Positions 10,268 to 18,850 of a stretch of DNA of 64,000 nt are shown here, piece after piece. The stretch is taken from assembly GCF_003634825.1 (NCBI RefSeq), contig NZ_RBXD01000001.1, forward strand, positions 2,859,942 through 2,923,941, given 5' to 3'. Position 1 is the first letter of the stretch. Each line of letters begins with the position of its first letter. This DNA is from Flavobacterium sp. 123 (lineage in GTDB: Bacteria; Bacteroidota; Bacteroidia; Flavobacteriales; Flavobacteriaceae). Position numbers and translations under genes: made by a program. Below the pieces are notes generated by a model. That model saw nothing but the letters and a program-made list of their open reading frames with translations. It searched no databases and was not told the origin of the DNA.

Positions 10268-11812
10268 ATGGCTAACCATCAAAAAGATTTCTTATTTGTA
10301 CTAATTAAATCGCTATCTAAATCTGAAAAAAGACAGTTTAAGATTTTTGCTAGCCGACTTGAAACTAGTTCAAATACAAAATTCATCGAATTATTCAACA
10401 TTTTAGACAAATCAGAAGTTTATGATGAGAAACTTATTTTGAAAAGTGGCATCATTAAAAAAGTGCAATTATCAAACTTAAAGTCTTATTTATACAAACA
10501 AATCTTAGTAAGTATTAGACTTAATATTCCCAGTCAAAATATTCGGTATCAACTTAGGGAACAAATTGATTTTGCTGCCATTTTATACAATAAAGGATTA
10601 TACAAACAAAGTCTAAAAATATTAGACAAAACCAAACAATTAGCCTTAGAGAATGATGAAAAACTAATGGCTTACGAAATTGTAGAATTCGAAAAATTAA
10701 TTGAATCACAGTACATAACCCGAAGTATACAAGGGCGTGCGGATGAATTAGTTGTCCAAGCCAAAGAGCTGAATTACCGCAATACTATATCTAGTAAGTT
10801 GTCTAATTTGTCTTTGCAACTTTATGGTATTATGCTTAAAACGGGCTACGTAAAAAGTGATGAAGAGTACAAATATATTGACGACTATTTCAACAAACAT
10901 ATTTCTAAATTTGATGAAAAGAAATTTGGATTTAGAGAAAAATATTGGTTTTACAATGCTAATCTTTGGAGAAGCTTTTTAGTTCAAGATTTTTTATCTT
11001 GTTATAAATATGCACTTAAATGGGTTACTCTTTTCTACGATAATCCAAATATGATTTACTTAAATCCTGTTTTCTTTCTAAAAGGAAATCATTATTTACT
11101 GGAATCATTATATATGCTTAAATACAAATCAAAATTCAAAAAATATTTAGGCCTTTTAGAAGAAACAATTAAAGATTCCCGTTTCCCCGTTAATGATAAT
11201 ATTGCAAGTTTGTCATTTTTGTATGTTTATAACAACAAATTGAATTATCATATTTTAGAAGGAACTTTTGCAGAAGCAGAATATCTAATTCCTGAAGTTA
11301 TTGAAAAACTAAAAACTCATAGTGAACATCTTGATGAACATCACGAAATGTTGTTTTACTACAAGATTGCTTCTATTTATTTTGGTAACGAAAAATATAA
11401 TGAATCCATATTTTATTTGGAAAAAATCATAAACAATAAACACCTCACCATGCGTGAAGATTTAATGTGTTTTTCTAGAATATTATGCTTAATTGCTCAT
11501 TATGAGATTGGTAAAGATTATTATTTAGAAACCCAACTGAAAAATACTTATAAGTTTTTGATAAAAATGAATGATTTGCATGAGGTACAAAAAGAAATTA
11601 TCAAATTCATGAAAAACTTAAACTCCATTTATCCAAACGACATCAAAAAAGAGTTTGTAAAAATGAGAGAACGCTTTATCGAATTGGAAAAAAACACTTA
11701 CGAAAAAAGAGCCTTCCTATATCTCGATATTATTTCTTGGCTGGAAAGTAAAATAGAAAACCGAAAAATTAGTGATATTATCAAAGAAAAAGCAAAACTA
11801 AGCAACCGATAA
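10268..11812 (+). CDS. Conserved-looking hypothetical, helical repeat protein
   Basis: I do not recognise a named family with certainty. The 514-residue product is soluble-looking, rich in Lys, Leu, Ile, Tyr and Asn, with no signal peptide or membrane segment. Much of it reads as amphipathic alpha-helical pairs (for example QIDFAAILYNKGLYKQSLKI and FYYKIASIYFGNEKYNESIF), resembling TPR-type solenoids, so a scaffold or regulatory role is plausible. It is transcribed divergently from leuA across a 148-base spacer and ends just before a bidirectional terminator shared with the E1 gene. No catalytic motif is visible. Confidence 0.85.
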   Translation: MANHQKDFLFVLIKSLSKSEKRQFKIFASRLETSSNTKFIELFNILDKSEVYDEKLILKSGIIKKVQLSNLKSYLYKQILVSIRLNIPSQNIRYQLREQIDFAAILYNKGLYKQSLKILDKTKQLALENDEKLMAYEIVEFEKLIESQYITRSIQGRADELVVQAKELNYRNTISSKLSNLSLQLYGIMLKTGYVKSDEEYKYIDDYFNKHISKFDEKKFGFREKYWFYNANLWRSFLVQDFLSCYKYALKWVTLFYDNPNMIYLNPVFFLKGNHYLLESLYMLKYKSKFKKYLGLLEETIKDSRFPVNDNIASLSFLYVYNNKLNYHILEGTFAEAEYLIPEVIEKLKTHSEHLDEHHEMLFYYKIASIYFGNEKYNESIFYLEKIINNKHLTMREDLMCFSRILCLIAHYEIGKDYYLETQLKNTYKFLIKMNDLHEVQKEIIKFMKNLNSIYPNDIKKEFVKMRERFIELEKNTYEKRAFLYLDIISWLESKIENRKISDIIKEKAKLSNR

Positions 11813-11828
11813 TGATTTATTTATAACT

Positions 11829-11860
11829 AAAAAGCTCCTTGAAACCAAGGAGCTTTTTTT
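11829..11860. terminator. Bidirectional terminator between convergent genes
   Basis: A perfect 13-bp stem AAAAAGCTCCTTG / CAAGGAGCTTTTT (11829-11841 and 11846-11858), loop AAAC, is followed by T's on the plus strand and has A's before it, so it works for the minus-strand E1 gene as well. Confidence 0.9.
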
Positions 11861-11862
11861 AG

Positions 11863-13839
11863 TTAATACGCTATAAGAGCTAACAATTCTTTTTCGAATT
11901 TGCCTTTCGGCAAATACTGATCTTCTAATGCTTTTGTAAACGGTATTGGACTATCTAAACTGGCACATCTTTTTACTGGTGCATCTAAATGTTCAAAACA
12001 ATTTTCCATAATTAATGCCGAAATATCGCTTGCAACACCGCCAAACATAGAATCTTCCTGATAAATAATAACTCTTCCTGTTTTCTTTACTGAAGCAAAA
12101 ATAGCTTCTGTATCTAAAGGCTGTAAAGTTCTTAAATCTAGTAAATCAGCAGCTATTTCAGGGTTCTTAGCTAAAGTTTCTAATGCCCAATGAACAGCAG
12201 CTCCAAAAGAAATAATAGTAACTGTATCACCTTCTTTCAATAAAGCAGCTTTCCCCAATGGAATTGTATAATAATTAGTTGGTACCTCTTGATGAATGCT
12301 TCTGTATAATTGCTTGTGTTCAAAAAACATAACTGGGTTTGGATCATTAATTGAGGTATTTAACAAGCCTTTGGCATCATAAGGAAAAGCCGGATAAACC
12401 ACTTTCAATCCTGGTGTTTTAGTAAACCAAGCTTCATTAGTTTGCGAATGAAAAGGTCCCGCTTGAGTTCCACCACCACATGGCATGCGAACGACAACAT
12501 CTGCTTTTTCCAACCAGCGGTAATGCGATTTAGCCAATAAATTTACGATTGGATTAAACCCTGTTGAAACAAAATCAGCAAATTGCATTTCTACAATCGC
12601 TTTGTGTCCATTGATAGATAATCCCATTCCAACAGAAACTACTGCGCTTTCACAAATTGGCGTATTTCGGATCCTTTCTTTTCCAAACTGCGCAACAAAT
12701 CCATCGGTAATTTTAAACGCTCCGCCATATTCAGCAACATCTTGCCCCATAATTACGAGGTTGTAGTGACGCTCCATCGATTGTCTCAGACTAGCCGAAA
12801 TTGCATCGATAAAACGAATGTTTTCCGTTTTTAAATCTGGTTTAACAAGCTCAAAATTATACTGTTGATAAACATCTTCTAATTCTTCATTGTAGGATGG
12901 TTTTATTTCTGGTTCAGCATTGGCTATAGCCAAACTTTCATCAATATCATTTTTAATTTCTGTATGTAAAGTAGCATCAAAATCAGCGGAGAGAATTTCA
13001 TTTTCAATCAAGAATTTCCTGTAATTTTCTACAGGATCTTTTACTGCCCACATATCCATTAATTCCTGAGGAACATATTTGGTACCACTCGCCTCTTCAT
13101 GCCCACGCATTCTAAAAGTTTTAAATTCTAGTAAAACAGGCCGAGGTTTTTCAATCATTGAGGCTTTCAAATCAGAGAGCAAATTATATACTTCCAGAAT
13201 ATTATTTCCGTCAATTATATGACTTTCTATACCATAGCCAATTCCTTTATCGGCTAAATTTTCGCAACGGTACTGTTCATTAGTTGGGGTAGAAAGACCG
13301 TATCCATTGTTTTCAATTACAAACATAACCGGCAATTCCCATACTGATGCAATATTTAATGCTTCATGAAAATCACCCTCACTAGTGGCACCTTCTCCTG
13401 TAAAAACAGCGGTAATTTTACCGTTTTTCGAAAGTTTATTCGCTAATGCTATTCCGTCTGCAACCCCTAACTGCGGACCAAGATGCGAAATCATTCCAAT
13501 AATTTTATATTGCTGTGTTCCAAAATGAAAACTACGATCACGTCCTTTAGTAAATCCATTTGCTTTGCCTTGCCATTGCGAAAAAAGGCGGTACAACGGA
13601 ATGTTTCTCCCTGTAAAAACACCTAAATTTCGGTGCATCGGTAAAATATATTCATCCGAATCCAAAACTGCTGTAACCCCTACAGAAATTGCTTCTTGAC
13701 CAATTCCAGAAAACCATTTTGATACTTTTCCTTGACGAATAAGTATCAACATTTTTTCCTCAATCAGCCTAGGCTTAAGAATTTTTTTATATAAATCTAA
13801 TAGTTGATTATTAGTTAAATCTTTTCTGTCAAAGGTCAT
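11863..13839 (-). CDS. Fused E1 alpha/beta 2-oxoacid dehydrogenase
   Basis: Thiamine-diphosphate decarboxylase (E1) component of a 2-oxoacid dehydrogenase complex, with alpha and beta subunits fused in one 658-residue chain. The alpha half (about 1-300) has the TPP motif GEGATSEGDFHEALNIA at 148-164 with the closing ENN at 176-178; the first motif residue pair is GE instead of the more common GD. The beta half (about 340-658) starts near RFIDAISASLRQSMERH and contains GQDVAEYGGAFKIT and FADFVSTGFNPIVN. Such fusions are common in Flavobacteria. Branched-chain 2-oxoacids or pyruvate are the likely substrates; closeness to ilv/leu is only weak support for the former. E2 and E3 genes are not in the window. 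Confidence 0.9.
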   Translation of the reverse strand: MTFDRKDLTNNQLLDLYKKILKPRLIEEKMLILIRQGKVSKWFSGIGQEAISVGVTAVLDSDEYILPMHRNLGVFTGRNIPLYRLFSQWQGKANGFTKGRDRSFHFGTQQYKIIGMISHLGPQLGVADGIALANKLSKNGKITAVFTGEGATSEGDFHEALNIASVWELPVMFVIENNGYGLSTPTNEQYRCENLADKGIGYGIESHIIDGNNILEVYNLLSDLKASMIEKPRPVLLEFKTFRMRGHEEASGTKYVPQELMDMWAVKDPVENYRKFLIENEILSADFDATLHTEIKNDIDESLAIANAEPEIKPSYNEELEDVYQQYNFELVKPDLKTENIRFIDAISASLRQSMERHYNLVIMGQDVAEYGGAFKITDGFVAQFGKERIRNTPICESAVVSVGMGLSINGHKAIVEMQFADFVSTGFNPIVNLLAKSHYRWLEKADVVVRMPCGGGTQAGPFHSQTNEAWFTKTPGLKVVYPAFPYDAKGLLNTSINDPNPVMFFEHKQLYRSIHQEVPTNYYTIPLGKAALLKEGDTVTIISFGAAVHWALETLAKNPEIAADLLDLRTLQPLDTEAIFASVKKTGRVIIYQEDSMFGGVASDISALIMENCFEHLDAPVKRCASLDSPIPFTKALEDQYLPKGKFEKELLALIAY

Positions 13840-13863
13840 TTTCTTCTATTTTATTACATTACT

Positions 13864-13871
13864 CAAAGATA
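13864..13871 (-). promoter_or_regulatory. -7 promoter element for the E1 gene
   Basis: TATCTTTG on the minus strand matches TAnnTTTG exactly and lies 25 bases before the E1 start codon. No clear -33 element was found. Confidence 0.45.
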
Positions 13872-13957
13872 TAAAAATATAACAATTACATTTGTTTTTG
13901 TTATATTATTTAAAATTTGATTTGAAAAATTTAAAAATATGATTTAAAAATAATATT

Positions 13958-13965
13958 TACATTTG
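13958..13965 (+). promoter_or_regulatory. -7 promoter element for the oxygenase gene
   Basis: TACATTTG, an exact TAnnTTTG match 46 bases before the oxygenase ATG. A second TACATTTG-like element occurs about 70 bases further upstream (near 13888). Confidence 0.5.
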
Positions 13966-14010
13966 TATAGAAAGTTTTAAATAACTTTTACTTTATAAAA
14001 TACATAAAAT

Positions 14011-14961
14011 ATGCAAAACATTCCTAGTGTTAACTTGCGTGATTTCCTTTCGGATGACCCGAAACGTAAACAAAAATTTGTAAATGAAATCGGAAGTGCT
14101 TTTGAAGATATTGGCTTCGTAGCACTAAAAGGGCATTTTTTAAATGACCAATTGGTTGATGAATTATATAGCGAAATTAGAAAATTTTTCGCTTTGCCAT
14201 TAGAAACTAAACACAATTATGAAATTCCCGGAATTGGAGGACAGCGAGGGTATGTTTCGTTTGGCAAAGAACATGCTAAAGGCCGAAAAGAAGGAGATTT
14301 AAAAGAGTTTTGGCATTTTGGTCAATACGTTTCTGACGATTCAAAATATGCTTCGGAATATCCTAAAAATGTAGAAGTAAAAGAATTAGATCGTTTCAAT
14401 GATGTAGGAAAAGAAGCGTATCAAATGCTGGAAAAAACAGGGATTTATGTATTAAGAGCATTAGCATTACATCTTGGTTTAGACGAATTTTATTTTGATG
14501 AATTTGCCAAAGATGGAAATTCAATACTAAGACCGATACACTATCCTCCTATTACTTCTGAACCAGAAAATGCTATTCGCGCCGCGGCTCACGGAGATAT
14601 CAATTTAATTACTTTATTGATGGGAGCTCAAGGAAAAGGACTTCAGGTGCAAAATCATAACGGTGAATGGATTGATGCCATCGCTGAATCAGATGAATTA
14701 GTCATTAATGTTGGTGATATGTTATCTCGTCATACTAATAACAAATTAAAATCTACTATTCATCAAGTAGTAAATCCACCAAGAGAATTATGGGGAACTT
14801 CCCGATATTCTATTCCGTTTTTTATGCACCCAGTGAGTGACATGAAATTAGATTGTTTGGAAAAATGTATTGATTCTGAAAATCCAAAGAAATTTGATGA
14901 TATTACTGCTGGTGAATACCTTTACGAACGTTTAGTAGATTTAGGTTTAATCAAAAAATAA
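14011..14961 (+). CDS. 2-Oxoglutarate/Fe(II)-type oxygenase, isopenicillin-N-synthase-like
   Basis: Member of the IPNS-like non-haem iron dioxygenase superfamily. The DIOX_N-type first half contains GFVALKGH and LPLETKHNYEIPGIGGQRGY; the jelly-roll half carries the iron facial triad as H194-x-D196 (AAAHGDINLITLL) and H251 (STIHQVVNPP), and the R-x-S co-substrate motif R265-Y-S267. All key residues are present, so it should be active, but the substrate cannot be read from sequence; plant-hormone and antibiotic oxidases share this fold. It is followed by a terminator-like hairpin at 14985-15017, suggesting a single-gene transcript or a regulated read-through into the SUI1 gene. Confidence 0.92.
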   Translation: MQNIPSVNLRDFLSDDPKRKQKFVNEIGSAFEDIGFVALKGHFLNDQLVDELYSEIRKFFALPLETKHNYEIPGIGGQRGYVSFGKEHAKGRKEGDLKEFWHFGQYVSDDSKYASEYPKNVEVKELDRFNDVGKEAYQMLEKTGIYVLRALALHLGLDEFYFDEFAKDGNSILRPIHYPPITSEPENAIRAAAHGDINLITLLMGAQGKGLQVQNHNGEWIDAIAESDELVINVGDMLSRHTNNKLKSTIHQVVNPPRELWGTSRYSIPFFMHPVSDMKLDCLEKCIDSENPKKFDDITAGEYLYERLVDLGLIKK

Positions 14962-14984
14962 AACTTAAATTTACATCAATAAAT

Positions 14985-15049
14985 AAAAGACATTGAGTTT
15001 ATGCTTAATGTCTTTTTGCTTTCTATTTTTATCCCGAAAGCAAAAAGAC
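14985..15049 (+). promoter_or_regulatory. Two overlapping, mutually exclusive hairpins before the SUI1 gene
   Basis: Hairpin 1: AAAAGACATT (14985-14994) pairs with AATGTCTTTT (15007-15016), followed by TTG, resembling a terminator for the oxygenase gene. Hairpin 2: GTCTTTTTGCTTTC (15010-15023) pairs perfectly over 14 bp with 15036-15049, loop 12. They share 15010-15016, so only one can form at a time, as in a terminator/antiterminator pair. Hairpin 2 ends 17 bases before the SUI1 ATG and could also affect its translation. Confidence 0.55.
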
Positions 15050-15066
15050 AACTAAAAATATTAAAA

Positions 15067-15396
15067 ATGGATTTACAAGACCAATTAAAAAACCTATTTC
15101 CGGATCATCAAATCGCTCCTGAAGAAAAAGTTGAAGAAGTTGCTCATGAATTATATGTTCAAAAAGAACCTATGATTTGCAAATTCGAAAAAAGAAAAGG
15201 AAAAGCGACCACTATAATTGAAGGTTACGAAGGAACTGATGAAGATTTCAAAATTTTAGCTAAAGAAATCAAAACCAAATTAAGTGTTGGTGGAAGTTTC
15301 AAAGATGCTTCTATAATTATTCAAGGAGATTACCGAGATAAAATAATGCAAATACTCAAAGAAAAAGGATTTAAAGTAAAACGAGTTGGAGGCTAG
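15067..15396 (+). CDS. SUI1/YciH-type translation factor-like protein
   Basis: A 109-residue protein ending in a SUI1 (eIF1-like) fold: FEKRKGKATTIIEGYEGTDE, then LSVGGSFKDASIIIQGDYRD and a C-terminal ILKEKGFKVKRVGG, matching bacterial YciH proteins, which bind the 30S subunit and influence initiation fidelity. The start at 15067 (MDLQDQLKNLFPDHQIAPE) is preferred: an in-frame ATG at 15001 would add 22 residues lying wholly within the overlapping hairpins. The nucleoside phosphorylase gene follows after 53 bases. The exact role in Bacteroidota is not established by the sequence. Confidence 0.9.
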   Translation: MDLQDQLKNLFPDHQIAPEEKVEEVAHELYVQKEPMICKFEKRKGKATTIIEGYEGTDEDFKILAKEIKTKLSVGGSFKDASIIIQGDYRDKIMQILKEKGFKVKRVGG

Positions 15397-15449
15397 AAAA
15401 AGTGTTCCGTTGAGCAACTTCAAACATTAAATCTCAAACAAAAAAAGTA

Positions 15450-16319
15450 ATGATACAATCATCTGAATTAATTCTCAATCCTGACGGAAGTGTTTACCAT
15501 TTAAATTTAAAACCGGAACACATTGCACACAACATTATTTTTGTTGGGGATCAAAATAGAGTGGAAAAAATCACGCAGTTTTTTGACAGCATAGAATTTT
15601 CTACTCAAAAAAGAGAATTTAAAACTCAAACCGGACTATTCAAAGGCAAACGAATTACAGTTTTATCAACTGGGATTGGTCCTGACAATATTGATATTGT
15701 AATGAACGAGTTAGATGCTTTGGTAAATATTGATTTGGTAACTCGCAAACCAAAAGAAACGCTAACATCATTAAATATTATCCGAATAGGAACTTCTGGC
15801 TCCTTGCAAGCTGATATTCCTGTTGACAGTTTTGTAATGTCCACATTTGGTTTAGGCCTTGATAATATGCTTCGCTCCTATGTTATTGACGAAATATCAA
15901 ATTCTGAAATTGAGGACGCTTTTATAAAACATACCAATTGGGATTTACGAAAAGGAAAACCATATGCAATTTCAGGTTCAAAGAAACTTGAAAAAATGAT
16001 TGAAAGCGATACCATTCATAAAGGAGTAACTGCAACTGCAGGAGGTTTTTATGGACCACAAGGTCGCATTTTACGATTGAACATTCAAGATGAAAATCTT
16101 AATTCAAAGATGGATAATTTCAATTATAGCGGAAACCGAATTACTAATTTTGAAATGGAAACAGCCGCTATTTATGGACTTTCTAAACTTTTGGGTCATC
16201 ATGCCTTATCGATGAATGCTATAATTGCTAATCGAGCTAATGGTACTTTTAGTGAAGATCCATACAAAGCTGTCGATGAATTGATTGTTTACGTTTTGGA
16301 TAAAATAGCTTCGGAATAA
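15450..16319 (+). CDS. Nucleoside phosphorylase (uridine phosphorylase-like)
   Basis: Member of the PNP/UDP phosphorylase family (289 residues), cleaving nucleosides with phosphate for base salvage. Visible features are VGDQNRVEKI near the N-terminus (phosphate-site GD-R type), TGIGPDNIDIVMNEL, RIGTSGSLQADIPV, and the ribose-binding NFEMETAAIYGLS near residue 238, which has the ME-E core of the family. The uridine phosphorylase subgroup is the best fit, but purine nucleosides cannot be excluded. A perfect 15-bp hairpin ends its transcript (16348-16388). Confidence 0.9.
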   Translation: MIQSSELILNPDGSVYHLNLKPEHIAHNIIFVGDQNRVEKITQFFDSIEFSTQKREFKTQTGLFKGKRITVLSTGIGPDNIDIVMNELDALVNIDLVTRKPKETLTSLNIIRIGTSGSLQADIPVDSFVMSTFGLGLDNMLRSYVIDEISNSEIEDAFIKHTNWDLRKGKPYAISGSKKLEKMIESDTIHKGVTATAGGFYGPQGRILRLNIQDENLNSKMDNFNYSGNRITNFEMETAAIYGLSKLLGHHALSMNAIIANRANGTFSEDPYKAVDELIVYVLDKIASE

Positions 16320-16347
16320 AATTAAATGATTCAAAACTCTTCGAATT

Positions 16348-16388
16348 TGTAGTTTTAAAAAAGTTTAAATAATTTTTTTAAAACTACA
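16348..16388 (+). terminator. Terminator after the nucleoside phosphorylase gene
   Basis: A perfect 15-bp stem TGTAGTTTTAAAAAA (16348-16362) pairs with 16374-16388; the loop is 11 bases. It is very AT-rich and followed by TTTGCTTTTTT. Its 3' arm overlaps the next promoter's TACATTTG (16385-16392). Confidence 0.65.
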
Positions 16389-16392
16389 TTTG
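16385..16392 (+). promoter_or_regulatory. -7 promoter element for the SDR/reductase gene
   Basis: TACATTTG, an exact TAnnTTTG match 22 bases before the ATG at 16414, partly embedded in the 3' arm of the preceding terminator. Confidence 0.5.
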
Positions 16393-16413
16393 CTTTTTTA
16401 GAACAAAACAACA

Positions 16414-17538
16414 ATGAAAATAATACTTACTGGAGCAACTGGAGTTTTAGGATCACATATAATGTATGAAATTCTGGAGCTTTTTATTAATACTGAAATT
16501 GATGGAAAACTCTTTATTATTGCCCGAAATAAAGGAAAAAAGTCTGCTTTAGATCGTGTAAACGAAATATTATCAAGCAGTTACACCCCCAAAATAATTA
16601 AAGACAAGGGATTACCAAAATTACATGAATACATCAAAATCATTGATACTGATTTATCCGAAATTCAGGATACCTTTTCTAACCAAATAAAAGATGCCTA
16701 TTTTATTCATTCAGCAGGTTATGTAAATTTATCAACGGATGAAGCGCATCGGGAGAAAATTTTTGATGAAAATACTAAAATTACAAAATCACTTTTCAGC
16801 ATATTTCATCCTTTTATTAAAAAGTTTATTTACATCAGTACCGCTTTTTCTTCCGGAGAAAGAAAAGGATTAATTGATAATGATTTTCATAATTTAGATT
16901 TCATTCCAGAACATCGAAATGCTTATGAAACTGCTAAATTTCATTCGGAAAATTATATTGCTCAGCAATGCAAATCTTTAGGATTACCGTATCAAATTTT
17001 GCGTCCAAGTGTCATTGGCGGAAAAATGCTAGGAAAAGAAAGCAATTATTTTATTTCAAAATATATGGTTTTTTATCTTTTAGCTAAATTCTTTCACTTT
17101 ACTGCACAAAGAAAAAACGAACAAGAAAACGTACGTTTTATGATTAACGAAAAAACAGGTTTAAATATCATTCCTGTTGATTATGTAGCCAAAGTTATTG
17201 TTAATATATTCGAAAGAGAAGACATACAACAGCTTAATATTGTAAACGATAGAAGTTTTAATATTGTAAAAGGATTGCAGTTAATAATGAAAGAAGTAGG
17301 TTATTCTAATTTTACTTTGATCCAAAATTCTCTTGATTTCACTTACAAAAATACAATTGAGAAATTGTATTATGAAAGTATAGGCAAACATTTGAAACCG
17401 TATTTGATAACTGAGGCAAATGAATATGATACTACATTATTAAACTCTATTCTTGAAATACCAAAACTAGATCAAGAAGCGTTTACTAACATGATTCGTT
17501 ATGCTAGAGTAAATGATTTCAAGGATATTAATGTCTAG
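16414..17538 (+). CDS. Extended SDR, acyl-CoA-reductase-like (NAD_binding_4)
   Basis: A 374-residue Rossmann protein. The nucleotide-binding motif TGATGVLGSHI lies at residues 6-16, DTDLSE marks the second strand region, and the catalytic YxxxK is YETAK in NAYETAKFHSENYI near residue 170, with ISTAFSSGE providing the serine/threonine. Its layout resembles the male-sterility/fatty-acyl-CoA reductase and thioester-reductase branch of the SDR superfamily, so reduction of an acyl thioester or sugar-nucleotide chemistry is possible. No carrier-protein domain is attached. It has its own promoter; the substrate is unknown. Confidence 0.85.
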   Translation: MKIILTGATGVLGSHIMYEILELFINTEIDGKLFIIARNKGKKSALDRVNEILSSSYTPKIIKDKGLPKLHEYIKIIDTDLSEIQDTFSNQIKDAYFIHSAGYVNLSTDEAHREKIFDENTKITKSLFSIFHPFIKKFIYISTAFSSGERKGLIDNDFHNLDFIPEHRNAYETAKFHSENYIAQQCKSLGLPYQILRPSVIGGKMLGKESNYFISKYMVFYLLAKFFHFTAQRKNEQENVRFMINEKTGLNIIPVDYVAKVIVNIFEREDIQQLNIVNDRSFNIVKGLQLIMKEVGYSNFTLIQNSLDFTYKNTIEKLYYESIGKHLKPYLITEANEYDTTLLNSILEIPKLDQEAFTNMIRYARVNDFKDINV

Positions 17539-17614
17539 TATTTAAATATTTAGGATTTGTAATTTAGATCAAAAGGACCAAAACCTAATTTCCTAAATAA
17601 ATTTAGATAAAAAT

Positions 17615-17701
17615 ATGTTAAACAATGTTCAAAATCAGTTATTTGAACTGGAAATTATTGATAAAAAAAGTACTTTTGTTGAAGTTGTAAAAGCAATATA
17701 G
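17615..17701 (+). CDS. Possible 28-residue micro-ORF
   Basis: ATG at 17615 opens 28 codons starting MLNNVQNQLFELEIIDKKS, ending TAG at 17701, in the spacer between the SDR and transglutaminase-like genes. It overlaps a weak hairpin AAAAGCA ... TGCTTTT (near 17688-17717) that may terminate the SDR transcript. It may be a chance ORF or a gene remnant; nothing supports translation beyond its plausible composition. Confidence 0.15.
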   Translation: MLNNVQNQLFELEIIDKKSTFVEVVKAI

Positions 17702-17720
17702 ATTACTGCTTTTTGATAAT

Positions 17721-18653
17721 ATGATACAAAATAAAAAAATTGATTTTAAAACGATAAGAACTAAACTGCAGGTGAAAAAACCTTGGGATCATGTTATTAT
17801 TTTTTTTCTGAATCTTTTAATTACTTTTCCCGTTTTCATTATAGCGCATCAAAATCTTATCAATCTAAATTGGCCTTTTAATAGTGACCGAATCCTTCTT
17901 TTTTTATTTTTATTAATTGTAATTCAATTATTCTTAACAGCACTTAGAACCATAATTATTATTTGTATTTCCTTGTACTTTATGGTTTTGTTTTATGGAA
18001 CTGTATTAGGGAATTATGGGTTTAACAGCATATTTGAAGACTACAATTCCATGGTTTATTCCATGTCTGACAATCCATATCCACAAGATATTATTATTGC
18101 AAAATTGCTTCCTTTTCCAAACAAAACACAAATTGTCAATGCAATTGAGTATCAAAATCCCAAAGTGAGAAATTTTGCAATAATGGCAACTACAAAACAT
18201 TTTAAAGATCTTAAAGGCTATTCCGAATACCGAACATTAATCCAATGTTTTGCTGTTTTCAAAGAAATTAATTCAAAATGGAATTATGTCAGCGATCCAA
18301 AAGAAGGTGATTATATAGCTACCGCAAGCGAATCTTTACTTTATTTTTCGGGTGATTGTGATGATTATTCGATATTGATGGCTGCCTCAGTAAGATCAAT
18401 TGGTGGGGCTCCCCGACTTATTCATACCAAAGGTCATATTTATCCAGAAATTTTAATTGGCTCTTTAACCGATTTAGAGAAAATAAATTACCTGATTAAA
18501 AATGTTCTTTTTGCTGAAGAAAGTTCAAAAAAACAACTACACTACCATATTGATGAAAGAAATCAAGTTTGGTTAAATCTTGATTATACAGCTAATTATC
18601 CTGGAGGACCTTTCTTGTCTGAAGAAATTTTAGGAGCCTTAACGTTAAATTAA
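17721..18653 (+). CDS. Membrane-anchored transglutaminase-like protein
   Basis: The N-terminal third (about residues 20-110) holds hydrophobic stretches typical of two to three membrane helices (VIIFFLNLLITFPVFIIAHQ; LLFLFLLIVIQLFLTALRTI; IIICISLYFMVLFYGTVL). The soluble part has a transglutaminase/papain-like core: the catalytic cysteine in FSGDCDDYSILMAASVRSI near residue 215, a histidine in HTKGHIYPEILIG, and an aspartate in WLNLDYTANYPGG. Cys-His-Asp are therefore all present. Proteins of this kind are proteases, amidases or cross-linking enzymes at the envelope; the substrate is unknown. Confidence 0.85.
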   Translation: MIQNKKIDFKTIRTKLQVKKPWDHVIIFFLNLLITFPVFIIAHQNLINLNWPFNSDRILLFLFLLIVIQLFLTALRTIIIICISLYFMVLFYGTVLGNYGFNSIFEDYNSMVYSMSDNPYPQDIIIAKLLPFPNKTQIVNAIEYQNPKVRNFAIMATTKHFKDLKGYSEYRTLIQCFAVFKEINSKWNYVSDPKEGDYIATASESLLYFSGDCDDYSILMAASVRSIGGAPRLIHTKGHIYPEILIGSLTDLEKINYLIKNVLFAEESSKKQLHYHIDERNQVWLNLDYTANYPGGPFLSEEILGALTLN

Positions 18654-18808
18654 TTAGGCTGTTTTTGGAATTAAATTTATACTAATTCTAAAAAAGTCTT
18701 CTCTAAAATAAAACGTTTAAAATCAAGTATTTTTCAAATAAATTTTAAGTTATTAGTAAATGTATTTCAATTTTTAGTAAATACCTCCGATTACTGTTTT
18801 TGTTAAAT

Positions 18809-18816
18809 TAGTTTTG
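18809..18816 (+). promoter_or_regulatory. -7 promoter element for the first adhesin gene
   Basis: TAGTTTTG matches TAnnTTTG exactly, 35 bases before the ATG at 18851. A suitably spaced -33 element was not found. Confidence 0.4.
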
Positions 18817-18850
18817 ATTTGTATTAAAGAAATTTAACAAAAATAATTTT

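Noticed and set aside
15001-15066. Longer start for the SUI1 protein at 15001
   Set aside because: The extra 22 residues come entirely from the overlapping hairpins and do not resemble SUI1 proteins; the 15067 start gives the family length.
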